NCBI GenBank assembly: GCA_900471925.1
Contig: UCGV01000016.1
Span: forward strand, 119,476 to 183,475
Source of the DNA: Hyphomicrobiales bacterium
Lineage (GTDB): Bacteria > Pseudomonadota > Alphaproteobacteria > Rhizobiales > Rhizobiaceae
Direction: 5' to 3'
Length of the DNA stretch: 64,000 nt
Shown here: piece by piece, positions 29,705-38,731 of the stretch
Layout: the number at the start of each line of letters is the position of its first letter
Position numbering within the stretch: the first letter of the stretch is position 1
Notes under the pieces: model-generated
Databases searched by the model: none
Told to the model about the DNA's origin: nothing
Seen by the model: only the letters and a program-made list of their open reading frames with translations
Program-made: the position numbers and the translations under genes

Positions 29705-30628
29705 ATGCCAGCCTATATTGCCAAACGCCTCTTGCAGGCTCTTTTCGTCGTGATCGTCGTCACGCTGCTGGTTTCCTATGCGATCCGGCTCTCCGGCGAT
29801 CCGACCGCAATGCTCGTCAGCGGCGGTTCGGCCGTTACCGAGCAGGATCTGCAGAATATCCGCGCCGGCCTCGGTCTCGACCAGCCGTTCCACGTTCAAT
29901 ATCTCAACTTCATCACGGGTGTCGTCAAAGGCGATTTCGGCAAGAGCTTCTTCGGCGGTACACCCGTATGGAACCTGATTGCCCAGGCGCTGCCGGCCAC
30001 ACTGTTGCTGTCCTTCCTGTCGCTCATCCTGTCCTTCGTGATTTCCATTCCGCTCGGCATTCATGCGGCGGTCAAGTCCGGTTCGTGGGCGGACCAGATC
30101 GTCCGTATCCTGTCGCTCGTCGGGCTTTCCTTCCCGAACTTCTGGCTGGCGATCATGCTGGTGCTGATCTTCTCCATCAAACTGGAATGGCTGCCGTCGA
30201 GCGGCTTTCTCGCCTATTCGGGACTCGTGCTGCCCTGCCTGACGCTGGCGCTGATCCTCTCGGCCGTCAATGTGCGCATCGTTCGATCGGCGATGCTGGA
30301 AACGCTGTCGGCGCAGTTCATCCTCGTTTCTCGGGCCAAGGGGCTGAAGGACAGGGTGGTGCTCTACAAGCACGCGCTGCGCAACTGCCTCATTCCGTTG
30401 CTCACCTTCGTCGGCCTGCAGTTCGGAGATTTGCTCGGCGGCGTCGTCATCGTCGAGCGCGTATTCAACTGGCCGGGCATGGGCAGCCTTGCCTTCGATG
30501 CCATTTCGTCGCGCGATTATCCCGTACTGCAAGGCACGATAACAGTGCTGGCGCTGTTGATCGTGCTGACCAACCTTGTGATCGATATCGCCTACGGCAT
30601 CATCGATCCGCGCATCGGAAGGAAATAA
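29705..30628 (+). CDS. Peptide ABC transporter permease, DppB-like
   Basis: 307 residues. N-terminal IAKRLLQALFVVIVVTLLVS, then the periplasmic loop with LSGDPTAMLVSGG and the sequence LDQPFHVQYLNFITGVVKGDFG, all typical of DppB/OppB. Six hydrophobic helices, and the EAA-like loop LVSRAKGLKDRVVLYKHALR near residue 210. It is three bases from dppC-like 30632 and would pair with it. Confidence 0.93.
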   Translation: MPAYIAKRLLQALFVVIVVTLLVSYAIRLSGDPTAMLVSGGSAVTEQDLQNIRAGLGLDQPFHVQYLNFITGVVKGDFGKSFFGGTPVWNLIAQALPATLLLSFLSLILSFVISIPLGIHAAVKSGSWADQIVRILSLVGLSFPNFWLAIMLVLIFSIKLEWLPSSGFLAYSGLVLPCLTLALILSAVNVRIVRSAMLETLSAQFILVSRAKGLKDRVVLYKHALRNCLIPLLTFVGLQFGDLLGGVVIVERVFNWPGMGSLAFDAISSRDYPVLQGTITVLALLIVLTNLVIDIAYGIIDPRIGRK

Positions 30629-30631
30629 GCA

Positions 30632-31483
30632 ATGGCGCCTTCCCAGCCAAAATCCCGGTCCTTTTTCCGCCATACGCCGCTCGAGCTCATCCTGGGCATC
30701 CTCTTCACCGTCGGCATGGTCCTGCTTGTTGTCTTCTCCGAGGTGATCTTCGGAAACAAGGCCGACATGATGGATCTTCGTGCCCGCCTGCTGCCACCCT
30801 TCGTCAGCCTCAACCATATTTTCGGTACCGATCCGCTTGGCCGGGATGTGTTGGCGCGCATAGCTGCCGGCGGCAAGATTTCGTTGATCGTCGGCCTGAT
30901 ATCTGTCGCCGGCGCTACCATCGTCGGCACGATTGCAGGATTGATCGCGGGCTATTTCCGTGGCGTTGCCGACATGATCCTCATGCGCATCGCCGACGTA
31001 CAGCTTGCCATGCCCTTCATGCTGATGGCGCTGACCTTCATCGCAATCGTCGGGCCCGGCCTGCCTATCCTGATTTCCCTGATGATCATCGCCCAGTGGG
31101 TGCAGTATGCAAGGCTGGTCCGCGGTCTCGTGCTGTCGCTGCGGGATCGGGAATTCATCCAGTCCGCGCGGGCGATCGGCGTCGGGCGCATGCGGATTAT
31201 CCTTCTGCATATCCTGCCGAACATCATGGGGCCGATCATCGTGCTGATGACGCTGAACGTCGCCAATAACATTCTGCTGGAAAGCAGCCTGACCTTTGTC
31301 GGTCTCGGCGTCGATGCTTCCATTCCAAGCTGGGGCGGCATGCTCGCTGACGGACGCACTTATGTGCAGTCCGCGTGGTGGGTCAGCGTCTTTCCGGGCT
31401 TTGCCATCATGTTCACAGTCCTCGGGCTCAACCTGCTCGGTGACTGGCTCCGCGACTATCTCGATCCGACGAGGGAAAAATGA
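30632..31483 (+). CDS. Peptide ABC transporter permease, DppC-like
   Basis: 283 residues. N-terminal cytoplasmic segment, a first helix at about residues 25-45, then the family hallmark HIFGTDPLGRDVLARIAAGG. The EAA loop reads SARAIGVGRMRIILLHILPN and the end is LLGDWLRDYLDPTREK, typical of DppC/OppC. The stop overlaps the start of the M14-type hydrolase (ATGA), tying that enzyme to transport. Confidence 0.93.
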   Translation: MAPSQPKSRSFFRHTPLELILGILFTVGMVLLVVFSEVIFGNKADMMDLRARLLPPFVSLNHIFGTDPLGRDVLARIAAGGKISLIVGLISVAGATIVGTIAGLIAGYFRGVADMILMRIADVQLAMPFMLMALTFIAIVGPGLPILISLMIIAQWVQYARLVRGLVLSLRDREFIQSARAIGVGRMRIILLHILPNIMGPIIVLMTLNVANNILLESSLTFVGLGVDASIPSWGGMLADGRTYVQSAWWVSVFPGFAIMFTVLGLNLLGDWLRDYLDPTREK

Positions 31484-33204
31484 GCACCATCCTCAATCTC
31501 GATGTTCCGCGCACGCTCGACGTGCTGGTTTCAGACCTAGTTGCCAATCCGCCGGGAAAGCCTGTCGAGGCATGGGTCTTCGAAGACGCGGCTTCGCGGC
31601 AGGCTGCCGAGGAGAAGCTTGCTGCCGCAGGTATTTCGGCGCGGATCCGCAGCTCCTACAAGCCGTTGGTCTATTTCTTCCTCGAGGAGCTGCATATTCC
31701 CTCGCTCGCCAGGGTGGAGATCGGCTATCCCGTCCATGCGGCCGCCGATCCGCAGCGCTTCCTGATCGAGGCCTATCCGCTCGCAGCTCTCGTCGGCGAT
31801 GCGGAGGTCGTCTTTCATGCCAATACGCTTGATCTCACCTACGATATCAAACTGACGACGAAGACCGGCGAGACGAAGACCTATACGGTCTTCGCGCCCA
31901 ATGTGGTGGAAGATGACCATGTCGGCGTCCAGGTGCTGCGTTGCTGCGGCTGGCTCAAGGGCGAGAGGCTGAAGACAGATTTCGAGGTCATGTTCCTTGC
32001 GGCTGTCGATGCCGTCAAACAGCAGACATGGGAACGCAAGCAGCCCTATTTCGACAGGCTGCGCATCACGGTTGACCTGCCGGCCAACGATCTCGACCTC
32101 GATTTCTGCAGCGAGAGCATCAGCCTGCGCGAAGCCATGCATGAAGACCTGTTTTTCAGCCTGCGCGAATGCCTGGATGCCGAGATGGGTGCGATGGCAG
32201 GACGCGGCGGGGCTCGGCCGGGGCAGGTCGTTCCCGATATCCGCAGCACCGACGGCAATCCGCGTATCGTCATGACTGTCGAGACGTTCGGCGAACACGA
32301 GGAAACCGCGGGCGAGGATATCGATATCGCCACCGCAACGCGGCCGCTGAAGATAGACCAGATCCGCCGCGAGCTGGCGAAGATTGAAGGTGAGCCGATC
32401 AAGGCGATATCGCGCGAAGGTCGTGACGTGCTCGGCCGTTACCACAAGGGGCCGGGGCCTGCGGTCCTGATCTCCTCGGGCCAGCATGCCAACGAGACCA
32501 GCGGCCCGGTCGGCGCGTTGCGTGCCGCTCAACAGCTTGCCGCCGATCCGGACCAGCATTTCGCCATCGTGCCGGTCGAGAATGTCGATGGGTACGAGCT
32601 GCACCAGCGGCTGATCGTGGAAAACCCGTTCCATATGCACCACGCCGCCCGCTACACCGCCTTTGGCGACGATCTCTCCTTCACCGTGCCGCCGCCAATG
32701 TATGAACGCGAAGCACGCGGCAAGGCGCTCGAACTTTCATCCGCCAGGCTTCACCTCAACCTACACGGCTATCCCTCGCATGAGTGGACGCGGCCGATGT
32801 CCGGTTACCTGCCGCGCGGCTTCGAACTCTGGACCATACCGAAGGGCTTCTTCCTGATCGTCTGCACGCATCCGGGCTGGGAGGCGATCGGCGAGGCGCT
32901 GCTGGAAGAGGTGGCCAAACGTCTGGCTGAGGACAAGAATCTTGTCGAGTTCAACGCCAAGCAGATCGATTGCGTTCGCCTGCATATGCCGAACGCGCCT
33001 TTCGAGGTGCGCTATGGCATTCCCGTGCTCAAGCAGGTCGGATCGCTCTATCAGGCGCCGCTGACGATCATCACCGAAGCGACGGATGAGACAGTTTACG
33101 AGCAGATCTTTGTCGATTGCCACGACGCGCAGACGCGGACCGTGCTCTATGCCGTTGAAGCCTACCGCCGGCTGGCGGCAAGCCGCGACTTTCCGTCTGT
33201 GTGA
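31480..33204 (+). CDS. M14-type zinc metallopeptidase/deacylase with N-terminal extension
   Basis: 574 residues, cytoplasmic (no signal peptide). The zinc-binding HxxE is His336/Glu339 in GQHANETSG; the third ligand is probably in LHLNLHGYPSHEW and the catalytic Glu in IITEATDETVYE. This fits the M14 carboxypeptidase / succinylglutamate-desuccinylase superfamily. The first 300 residues are an extra region I do not recognise. As last gene of the operon it would cleave an imported peptide or N-acyl amino acid. The paired 5-oxoprolinase suggests that pyroglutamate-bearing compounds are worth considering. Confidence 0.82.
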   Translation: MSTILNLDVPRTLDVLVSDLVANPPGKPVEAWVFEDAASRQAAEEKLAAAGISARIRSSYKPLVYFFLEELHIPSLARVEIGYPVHAAADPQRFLIEAYPLAALVGDAEVVFHANTLDLTYDIKLTTKTGETKTYTVFAPNVVEDDHVGVQVLRCCGWLKGERLKTDFEVMFLAAVDAVKQQTWERKQPYFDRLRITVDLPANDLDLDFCSESISLREAMHEDLFFSLRECLDAEMGAMAGRGGARPGQVVPDIRSTDGNPRIVMTVETFGEHEETAGEDIDIATATRPLKIDQIRRELAKIEGEPIKAISREGRDVLGRYHKGPGPAVLISSGQHANETSGPVGALRAAQQLAADPDQHFAIVPVENVDGYELHQRLIVENPFHMHHAARYTAFGDDLSFTVPPPMYEREARGKALELSSARLHLNLHGYPSHEWTRPMSGYLPRGFELWTIPKGFFLIVCTHPGWEAIGEALLEEVAKRLAEDKNLVEFNAKQIDCVRLHMPNAPFEVRYGIPVLKQVGSLYQAPLTIITEATDETVYEQIFVDCHDAQTRTVLYAVEAYRRLAASRDFPSV

Positions 33205-33226
33205 CGGAGGGCGGAAGCAAGAGTTG

Positions 33227-34570
33227 TTAGAGTGATGGTCTGCGCCCGGCATCGAGCACGGCCTCGATGCCGAGGGCGATCCGCAGGAGCTTGCCGTCAC
33301 CGCCGACCGCGCCGGTCAATTGCAGGCCAAGCGGCAGGTGCCCGTCCATGCCGGAGGGCAGGCTGAGGGATGGTTGCCCGGTCATGTTGGCGAAGCCGCT
33401 CGAGAGCATTTCGCCCTCTTCACCATCTTCGGTGAATTCCGGATCCTCGATCGGGGCTGGAAAGGGCACGCTCGGTCCAATCAGCACGTCGACTTCATCG
33501 AATGCCGCCTCGACCGCATCGCGCAATTTGACGCGGAACTCCTGCGCCTTGATGTAGTCCACGGCCTTGGCTTCGAAGCCTGCTTCCACCTGCGACCGCG
33601 TGCGCGGCGCATAGCCTGCAGGATTTTCGGCATAGAGTCCGGCATGAATCACGGAGGCTTCCGGTAGGATGATCCGGCGAAGTTCGGAATTGGCGAGCGT
33701 CAGTTCCGCTATGTCGAGGCGCTTGATGGTTGCCCCTGCTGCCTGAAGTCGCTTCAGTGCCTCGGCCAGATTGGCGGCAACTGCCGGCGTCAACTCACGA
33801 CTTTCGCAATGAAAGCCGGGCACGCCGATCCTGACGCCCGCAAGCGACGGTGATGAAAGTGGAAAAGACTTGCCGGTCAGTGCTTCCAGCAGCAGCGCCG
33901 CATCCGAAACGCTGCGTGCGAGCGGCCCGGCATGGTCGAGGCTCCAGGACGGCGGAAATACACCTTCGAGCGAGACCAGACCAAAGGTCGGTTTCAGCCC
34001 GACGATGCCGCAATAGGAGGCTGGGATGCGGATCGATCCGCCCGTGTCGGTACCGACAGAAAGCGGCAGGATGCCGGCAGCAACCAGCGCGGCCGAACCG
34101 CCGCTCGATCCCCCGGAAGTACGGCCGACATCATGGGGATTGTTCGTCTGGCCGACATCTGGATGGGCGATACCGTAGGCATATTCCAGCAGATTGGCCT
34201 TGCAGAGGATGATCGCACCTGCCTCGCGCAGATGTTGCACCAAAGGTGCGTCTTTGCTCGCGATTGCCGGTGGCCGAACCTTGCTGCCATAGCCGGTCGA
34301 TGCGCCCGCGACTTCGATCAGATCCTTGATGGCGACGGGAATGCCGTGCAGCGGCCCACGATCCTTTCCTGCCTTCAGCTCTGCCGTTGCCTGCTCAGCT
34401 TCGGCGAGCGCAGCCGCATCCAGTCTCTGTGCCACGGCATTGAGGGCGGGTTCCAGCTTGTCGAGCCGTTGCAGACTGGCTCGCACCACATCGACCGGTG
34501 AGAGCGAACCGTTTCTATAGGCGCGTCCAAGCTCGGCCAAATCCATGAATGCGATTTCGTCCGCCGTCAT
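33227..34570 (-). CDS. Amidase-signature-family hydrolase (GatA/AtzF-like fold)
   Basis: 447 residues from the ATG at 34570, preceded by GGGGAG; the longer frame to 34630 runs into the upstream hairpin. The Ser-cis-Ser-Lys triad is Lys82 (GIPVAIKDL), Ser155 (GRTSGGSSGGSAA) and Ser179 (VGTDTGGSIRIPAS). It hydrolyses a carbon-nitrogen amide bond; no gatB or gatC lies nearby, so it is a free-standing amidase rather than part of the tRNA amidotransferase. It is the last gene of the pip1-transporter operon and may process the amide compound brought in by that importer. Confidence 0.88.
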   Translation of the reverse strand: MTADEIAFMDLAELGRAYRNGSLSPVDVVRASLQRLDKLEPALNAVAQRLDAAALAEAEQATAELKAGKDRGPLHGIPVAIKDLIEVAGASTGYGSKVRPPAIASKDAPLVQHLREAGAIILCKANLLEYAYGIAHPDVGQTNNPHDVGRTSGGSSGGSAALVAAGILPLSVGTDTGGSIRIPASYCGIVGLKPTFGLVSLEGVFPPSWSLDHAGPLARSVSDAALLLEALTGKSFPLSSPSLAGVRIGVPGFHCESRELTPAVAANLAEALKRLQAAGATIKRLDIAELTLANSELRRIILPEASVIHAGLYAENPAGYAPRTRSQVEAGFEAKAVDYIKAQEFRVKLRDAVEAAFDEVDVLIGPSVPFPAPIEDPEFTEDGEEGEMLSSGFANMTGQPSLSLPSGMDGHLPLGLQLTGAVGGDGKLLRIALGIEAVLDAGRRPSL

Positions 34571-34592
34571 CGTCCATCTCCCCTCGAAAACA

Positions 34593-34621
34593 TGCTCCGC
34601 CGCGTCGGGTGCGGCGGAGCA
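34593..34621 (-). terminator. Intra-operon hairpin between binding-protein and amidase genes
   Basis: TGCTCCGCCGC (34593-34603) pairs perfectly with GCGGCGGAGCA (34611-34621), seven-base loop. On the minus strand it is followed by TGTTTTCG, so partial termination after the binding-protein gene is likely. Confidence 0.65.
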
Positions 34622-34639
34622 AGATAACAAATCACTCGC

Positions 34640-36154
34640 TCAGTTCTTGACCGTATCTTCCAGGAAGAAGCGGCCGAGCGGGTTCTGGTAGAAGTTGTCG
34701 ATGTTCTTGCGCGCCACGTTGATGTAGGGGCTGTAATAGAGATCGACCCAGTTGACGTCGTCCTTCGCCGTCTTCTGCAGATCGATATACATCTGTTCGC
34801 GCTTCTTGGGGTCGAGTTCCAGGCGGGCCTTGGCGACCAGTTCCTTGACCGCTTCGTTCTTGTAATTGGTCGAGTAGTTGTTGTTGGAATCGTGGCCGAG
34901 CACGAAGGTCGTCTTCTGGTCCGGGTCGAGAATGTCGTTGGTCCAGTAGTTGACCGAGATGTCGTAGTCACCGGCAACCGTCATGTCCCATTCCTGGCTG
35001 GGATCGACCTTCTGAAGGTTGGCTGTGATGCCGGCCTTGGCGAGCTGCTGCTGTACCAGAACGGCCGTCTGTTCATCCACTTCGTCGCCGGCGCGGATCA
35101 GGTAATTCAGGGTCAGGTTGGAGACGCCGGCATCGGCCAGCAGCTTCTTGGCCTGTTCAGGATCGTAGGGACGCTGCAGGTTGTCGGCGTAGTAATAGAG
35201 AGCGCCCTTCGGAATATAGGAATTGGCGATCGTGCCCTGGCCGAAAGTGACGGCATCGACGATCGCCTTCTTGTCGATCGCGAGATCGAGCGCCTGGCGG
35301 ACTTCCTTCTTGCCGAGATCGCCGTGCGCGTGGTTGATCAACAGGTGATCTTCACGCGTCGACGGGTCGATCAGCACGTTGAGGCCGGCATCCTTCTTCA
35401 GCTCCTCGACGCGCGAGAAGGGCACGAAGATCGCCGCATCGAGCTGGCCTGCCTGCACGTTCAGCATGCGGGTATTGTCGTCAGGTACCGAGATCCACTC
35501 GACGCCGTCGAGCTTCACACGGTCGGCCTGCCAGAAATTCGGGTTCTTCTTCAGGATGACGCGGTCGCCGCGCCGCCATTCGTCGACGACGAATGCGCCG
35601 GATGCGATCGGCTTTTCACCATAGGCATCCGAGCCCATCGATTCCATGCCGGCCTTGGAGATGACGGATGCGTTCGGCAGCGCCAGCGTCGACAGGAAGG
35701 GAGCCGAAGGGTTCTTCAGCTTGATCGTCAGCGTGTGTGGGTCGGTCGCGACGGCCGTGTCGATCACCTTGTAGGAATCGCTCCAGAGCGAGCCTTCATC
35801 GTCACGGATGCGCAGCAGGCTGTAAGCGGCATCTTCGGCCGTCAGCGGCGAACCGTCGGAGAATTTCGCATCGCGGATCTTGAAGACATAGGTCAGGCCG
35901 TCGTCGGAGACGGTCCAGCTTTCGGCAAGGCCGGGCTCCAGCTTGGTGCCGGTCTTGTCGACGCGGATCAGTACGTCATAGACGTTTGAGAAGACCCAGT
36001 TGTCGATGTTCTGCGCGGTCTTGATCGGATCGAATGTCGTCGAATCTTCGCGACGGCCGATGGTGAGCACGCCGGCTGCTTCGGCGTAGGATGCGCTGAG
36101 CGTCAGGCCGGCGAGAAGCGCGGCAAGCCCGATTGATTTCCACCTGTTGATCAT
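34640..36154 (-). CDS. Periplasmic peptide-binding protein, family 5
   Basis: 504 residues from the ATG at 36154. Signal peptide about 26 residues (SIGLAALLAGLTLSASYAEA). Family 5 features: VLTIGRREDSTTFDPIKTA, LEPGLAESWTVSDDGLTYVF, FSDGSPLTAEDAAYSLLRI and a C-terminal DLQKTAKDDVNWVDLYY. It is the receptor for the pip-linked importer. The order on the minus strand is pip1, two permeases, fused ATPase, this gene, amidase, all closely spaced. Confidence 0.93.
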   Translation of the reverse strand: MINRWKSIGLAALLAGLTLSASYAEAAGVLTIGRREDSTTFDPIKTAQNIDNWVFSNVYDVLIRVDKTGTKLEPGLAESWTVSDDGLTYVFKIRDAKFSDGSPLTAEDAAYSLLRIRDDEGSLWSDSYKVIDTAVATDPHTLTIKLKNPSAPFLSTLALPNASVISKAGMESMGSDAYGEKPIASGAFVVDEWRRGDRVILKKNPNFWQADRVKLDGVEWISVPDDNTRMLNVQAGQLDAAIFVPFSRVEELKKDAGLNVLIDPSTREDHLLINHAHGDLGKKEVRQALDLAIDKKAIVDAVTFGQGTIANSYIPKGALYYYADNLQRPYDPEQAKKLLADAGVSNLTLNYLIRAGDEVDEQTAVLVQQQLAKAGITANLQKVDPSQEWDMTVAGDYDISVNYWTNDILDPDQKTTFVLGHDSNNNYSTNYKNEAVKELVAKARLELDPKKREQMYIDLQKTAKDDVNWVDLYYSPYINVARKNIDNFYQNPLGRFFLEDTVKN

Positions 36155-36173
36155 GAGTTCGTTCCCTTCGTTG

Positions 36174-37883
36174 TTATGGCATGCGTTTGGCAGACGGGGT
36201 CGGCATCGATGGCAGGTCGTCTTCCGGGTCCGCTCCCGCGAGAAGCGGCTTGTCCGGATCGATGTCGGGAATGGCGGCAATCAGTGCCGCGGTATAGGGA
36301 TGTTTCGGGCGCGCAAAGACCTCTTCCGAGCGGCCTTCCTCAACGATCTCGCCGCGATACATAACGACGACGCGTTCGCAGAGATTGCGCACGATAGCCA
36401 GGTCATGGGCGATGAAGATCAGCGTCAGGTTCATCTTTGCCGCGAGTTCGCGGAAGAGCGCGATGATCTGGGCCTGGATCGTCACGTCGAGGGCTGCCAC
36501 GCATTCATCGGCGATGATGAGCTTCGGGTCGACGGCAAGCGCCCGGGCGATGCCGGCGCGCTGGCACTGGCCGCCGCTCATGCTGCGTGGCTTGCGATTG
36601 GCAAACTCCCGCTCCAGTCCGACAAGGTCGAGCAATTCACCAATTCGCGACGGTATGGCGGAGGCCGGCACCTTACCCTGAACCTTCAGCACCTCGGCAA
36701 GCATCTGGCCGATGGTGAGGCGCGGATTAAGCGCATTATAGGGATCCTGGAAAACCATGGCCGTCTCTCGTCGCAATTTTGCGAGGCCGGCTGCCCGCTG
36801 TTGCGCCAGATCGATCCCTTCGAAGGAGACGTGGCCGGCGGAAATCGGCGTCAGCCCCAACACGGCGCGCGCAAGCGTGCTCTTGCCGCTGCCGGATTCG
36901 CCGACAATGCCGATCGTCTCGCCCTGCATCACCTGCAGGCTCACGCCGGCAACGGCGCTCACGGGCTTGGCGTTGCCCTTGAACAGGCTGCCGCCGACCT
37001 TGAAGCGCACATGCAGGTCGTCGATTTCGAGAACTGGCTTCGCCGCCGCCGTGGGCGACCTGACATCTGGTCCCGGTGCCGTGGCCTCGTCCGGCATCGA
37101 CGGATGGCTGTTGATCAGGTTGATCGTGTAAGGATCCTGCGGCCGGGACAGGATCGCGCGCTTGGGCCCCTGTTCGAGCAGCTTGCCGCTGCGCATGACG
37201 GCGATGCGGTCGCAGGTCTGGGCGACGATGCCGAGATCATGGGTGATCAGAATGATCGACAGGCCCCGTTTGTCGCGAATCTCCAGCAGGAGTTTCAGGA
37301 TCTGCGCCTGGATCGTCACGTCGAGCGCGGTCGTCGGCTCGTCGGCAATCAGGATTTTCGGATTGCAGGAGAGCGCTACGCCGATCATGGCGCGCTGGCG
37401 CATTCCACCGGAAAATTCGTGCGGGTAGCTGTCGTACTGGCGAACGGGATCGGGAAAGCCGACTTGCGTGAGGATCTCTATGGCTGCCGCCCGCGCTTCC
37501 TTTGCGCCGAGCCGCTGATGATAGCGGATGCCCTCGGAAATCTGGTCGCCGATCCGCATGACCGGGTCGAGATGGCTCGTCGGGTTCTGGAAGATCATGC
37601 CGATCTCGCCGCCGCGAACCTCGAGCATCTCGGCATCGCTTGCGGTCGTCAGGTCGCGGCCTTCGAGCAGGACGGTGCCGGACTCGATCTTGATGAGCGA
37701 GGAAGGCAGGAGGCGGACGAGCGAGCGGCAGAGCAAGCTCTTGCCGGAGCCGCTTTCCCCGACGAGACCCAGGATTTCGCCTTTGGCCAGATCGAGCGAT
37801 ACATTGTCGATCAGCGTCCGCGTGCCGCCATCGAGATGAACCTTGACCGTCAGGTCGCGGACGGAAAGCACGGACGCGCTCAT
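36174..37883 (-). CDS. Peptide ABC transporter, fused DppD-DppF ATPase
   Basis: 569 residues with two ATPase domains. First: VGESGSGKSLLCRS, FSGGMRQRAMIGVA, LIADEPTTALDV. Second from about residue 300: VGESGSGKSTLARA, MSGGQCQRAGIARA, IIADECVAALDV. In the second signature the usual LSGGQ-Q/R-QR reads MSGGQCQR, a small oddity that should still be functional. The start overlaps the upstream permease stop (ATGA) and the binding protein begins 19 bases after its stop. Confidence 0.94.
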   Translation of the reverse strand: MSASVLSVRDLTVKVHLDGGTRTLIDNVSLDLAKGEILGLVGESGSGKSLLCRSLVRLLPSSLIKIESGTVLLEGRDLTTASDAEMLEVRGGEIGMIFQNPTSHLDPVMRIGDQISEGIRYHQRLGAKEARAAAIEILTQVGFPDPVRQYDSYPHEFSGGMRQRAMIGVALSCNPKILIADEPTTALDVTIQAQILKLLLEIRDKRGLSIILITHDLGIVAQTCDRIAVMRSGKLLEQGPKRAILSRPQDPYTINLINSHPSMPDEATAPGPDVRSPTAAAKPVLEIDDLHVRFKVGGSLFKGNAKPVSAVAGVSLQVMQGETIGIVGESGSGKSTLARAVLGLTPISAGHVSFEGIDLAQQRAAGLAKLRRETAMVFQDPYNALNPRLTIGQMLAEVLKVQGKVPASAIPSRIGELLDLVGLEREFANRKPRSMSGGQCQRAGIARALAVDPKLIIADECVAALDVTIQAQIIALFRELAAKMNLTLIFIAHDLAIVRNLCERVVVMYRGEIVEEGRSEEVFARPKHPYTAALIAAIPDIDPDKPLLAGADPEDDLPSMPTPSAKRMP

Positions 37884-38731
37884 TCATGAACTCCGAGAAG
37901 TTCGCCGAGCGCATCACCCAGCATGCTGAAACCGAAGGCGAGGCAGACGATGGACAGGCCCGGGAAAAGCGTGATCCACCAAGCCGTGGTGATGAAGCTC
38001 TGGCCTTCCGCGACCATGACGCCCCACTCGGCAAGCGGCGGCTGTACGCCAAGGCCGAGGTAGCTGACAGCCGCACCGCTCAGCAGGACCAGCGTGGCAT
38101 CGGACATGGAAAAGACGATGGAGCCGGCAATGGCGTTCGGCAGCAGGTGACGGAACATGATCCTGAAACGGCTGAAGCCCAGGCTGACGGCGGCGACCGC
38201 GTAGTCGCTGCTCTTCAGGACCAGCATCTGTGCCCGGATGAGGCGGGCATAGGAGACCCAGCCGACCAGCGCCATGGCGATATAGAAGCTGCTGAGGCCC
38301 GGGCCGAGGATGGCGATGATTGACAGCATCAACACCAGGAATGGGAAAGCGAGGATGATATCGACGAGGCGCATGAAAACGGCATCAACGATACCGCCGA
38401 AGAAGCCTGCAATGGTGCCGACGGTCGTGCCGATCAGGAAGGGGAAGATCACGCCGATAACGGCAATCTGCAGATCGATGCGGGCGCCCCAGATGACGCG
38501 GGAGAGGATGTCACGGCCGAAATTATCAGTGCCGAAGAGATGGGAAAGGCTTGGTGCCTGGAGACGCACATCGGCATTCTGCAGGATCGGATCGTAGGGC
38601 GCGACCAGCGGGGCGCCAATCGCCAGAAGCAGGAAGAACAGGAGGATGCCGCCCCCGAAAGCCAGTGTCAGCCGGCGCCCGAGAAAGCGGCGCCAGGCGA
38701 CGGGAGAAGGAGCAAGGGCCTCGACGCTCAT
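37880..38731 (-). CDS. Peptide ABC transporter permease, DppC-like
   Basis: 283 residues. FGTDNFGRDILSRVIWGAR after the first helix is the DppC/OppC hallmark; six hydrophobic segments follow, with an EAA loop VAAVSLGFSRFRIMFRHLLP. Four-base overlaps on both sides couple it to the second permease gene and to the ATPase gene. Confidence 0.93.
   Translation of the reverse strand: MSVEALAPSPVAWRRFLGRRLTLAFGGGILLFFLLLAIGAPLVAPYDPILQNADVRLQAPSLSHLFGTDNFGRDILSRVIWGARIDLQIAVIGVIFPFLIGTTVGTIAGFFGGIVDAVFMRLVDIILAFPFLVLMLSIIAILGPGLSSFYIAMALVGWVSYARLIRAQMLVLKSSDYAVAAVSLGFSRFRIMFRHLLPNAIAGSIVFSMSDATLVLLSGAAVSYLGLGVQPPLAEWGVMVAEGQSFITTAWWITLFPGLSIVCLAFGFSMLGDALGELLGVHE

Noticed and set aside
29681..31210. 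509-codon frame opposite the DppB/DppC genes
   Set aside because: Extremely charged, low-complexity product typical of the reverse strand of membrane-protein genes.
36147..37889. 580-codon open frame antisense to the fused DppDF ATPase
   Set aside because: Mirror of a strongly conserved gene; composition is Arg/His/Gly-rich and it has no motif or credible ribosome binding site.
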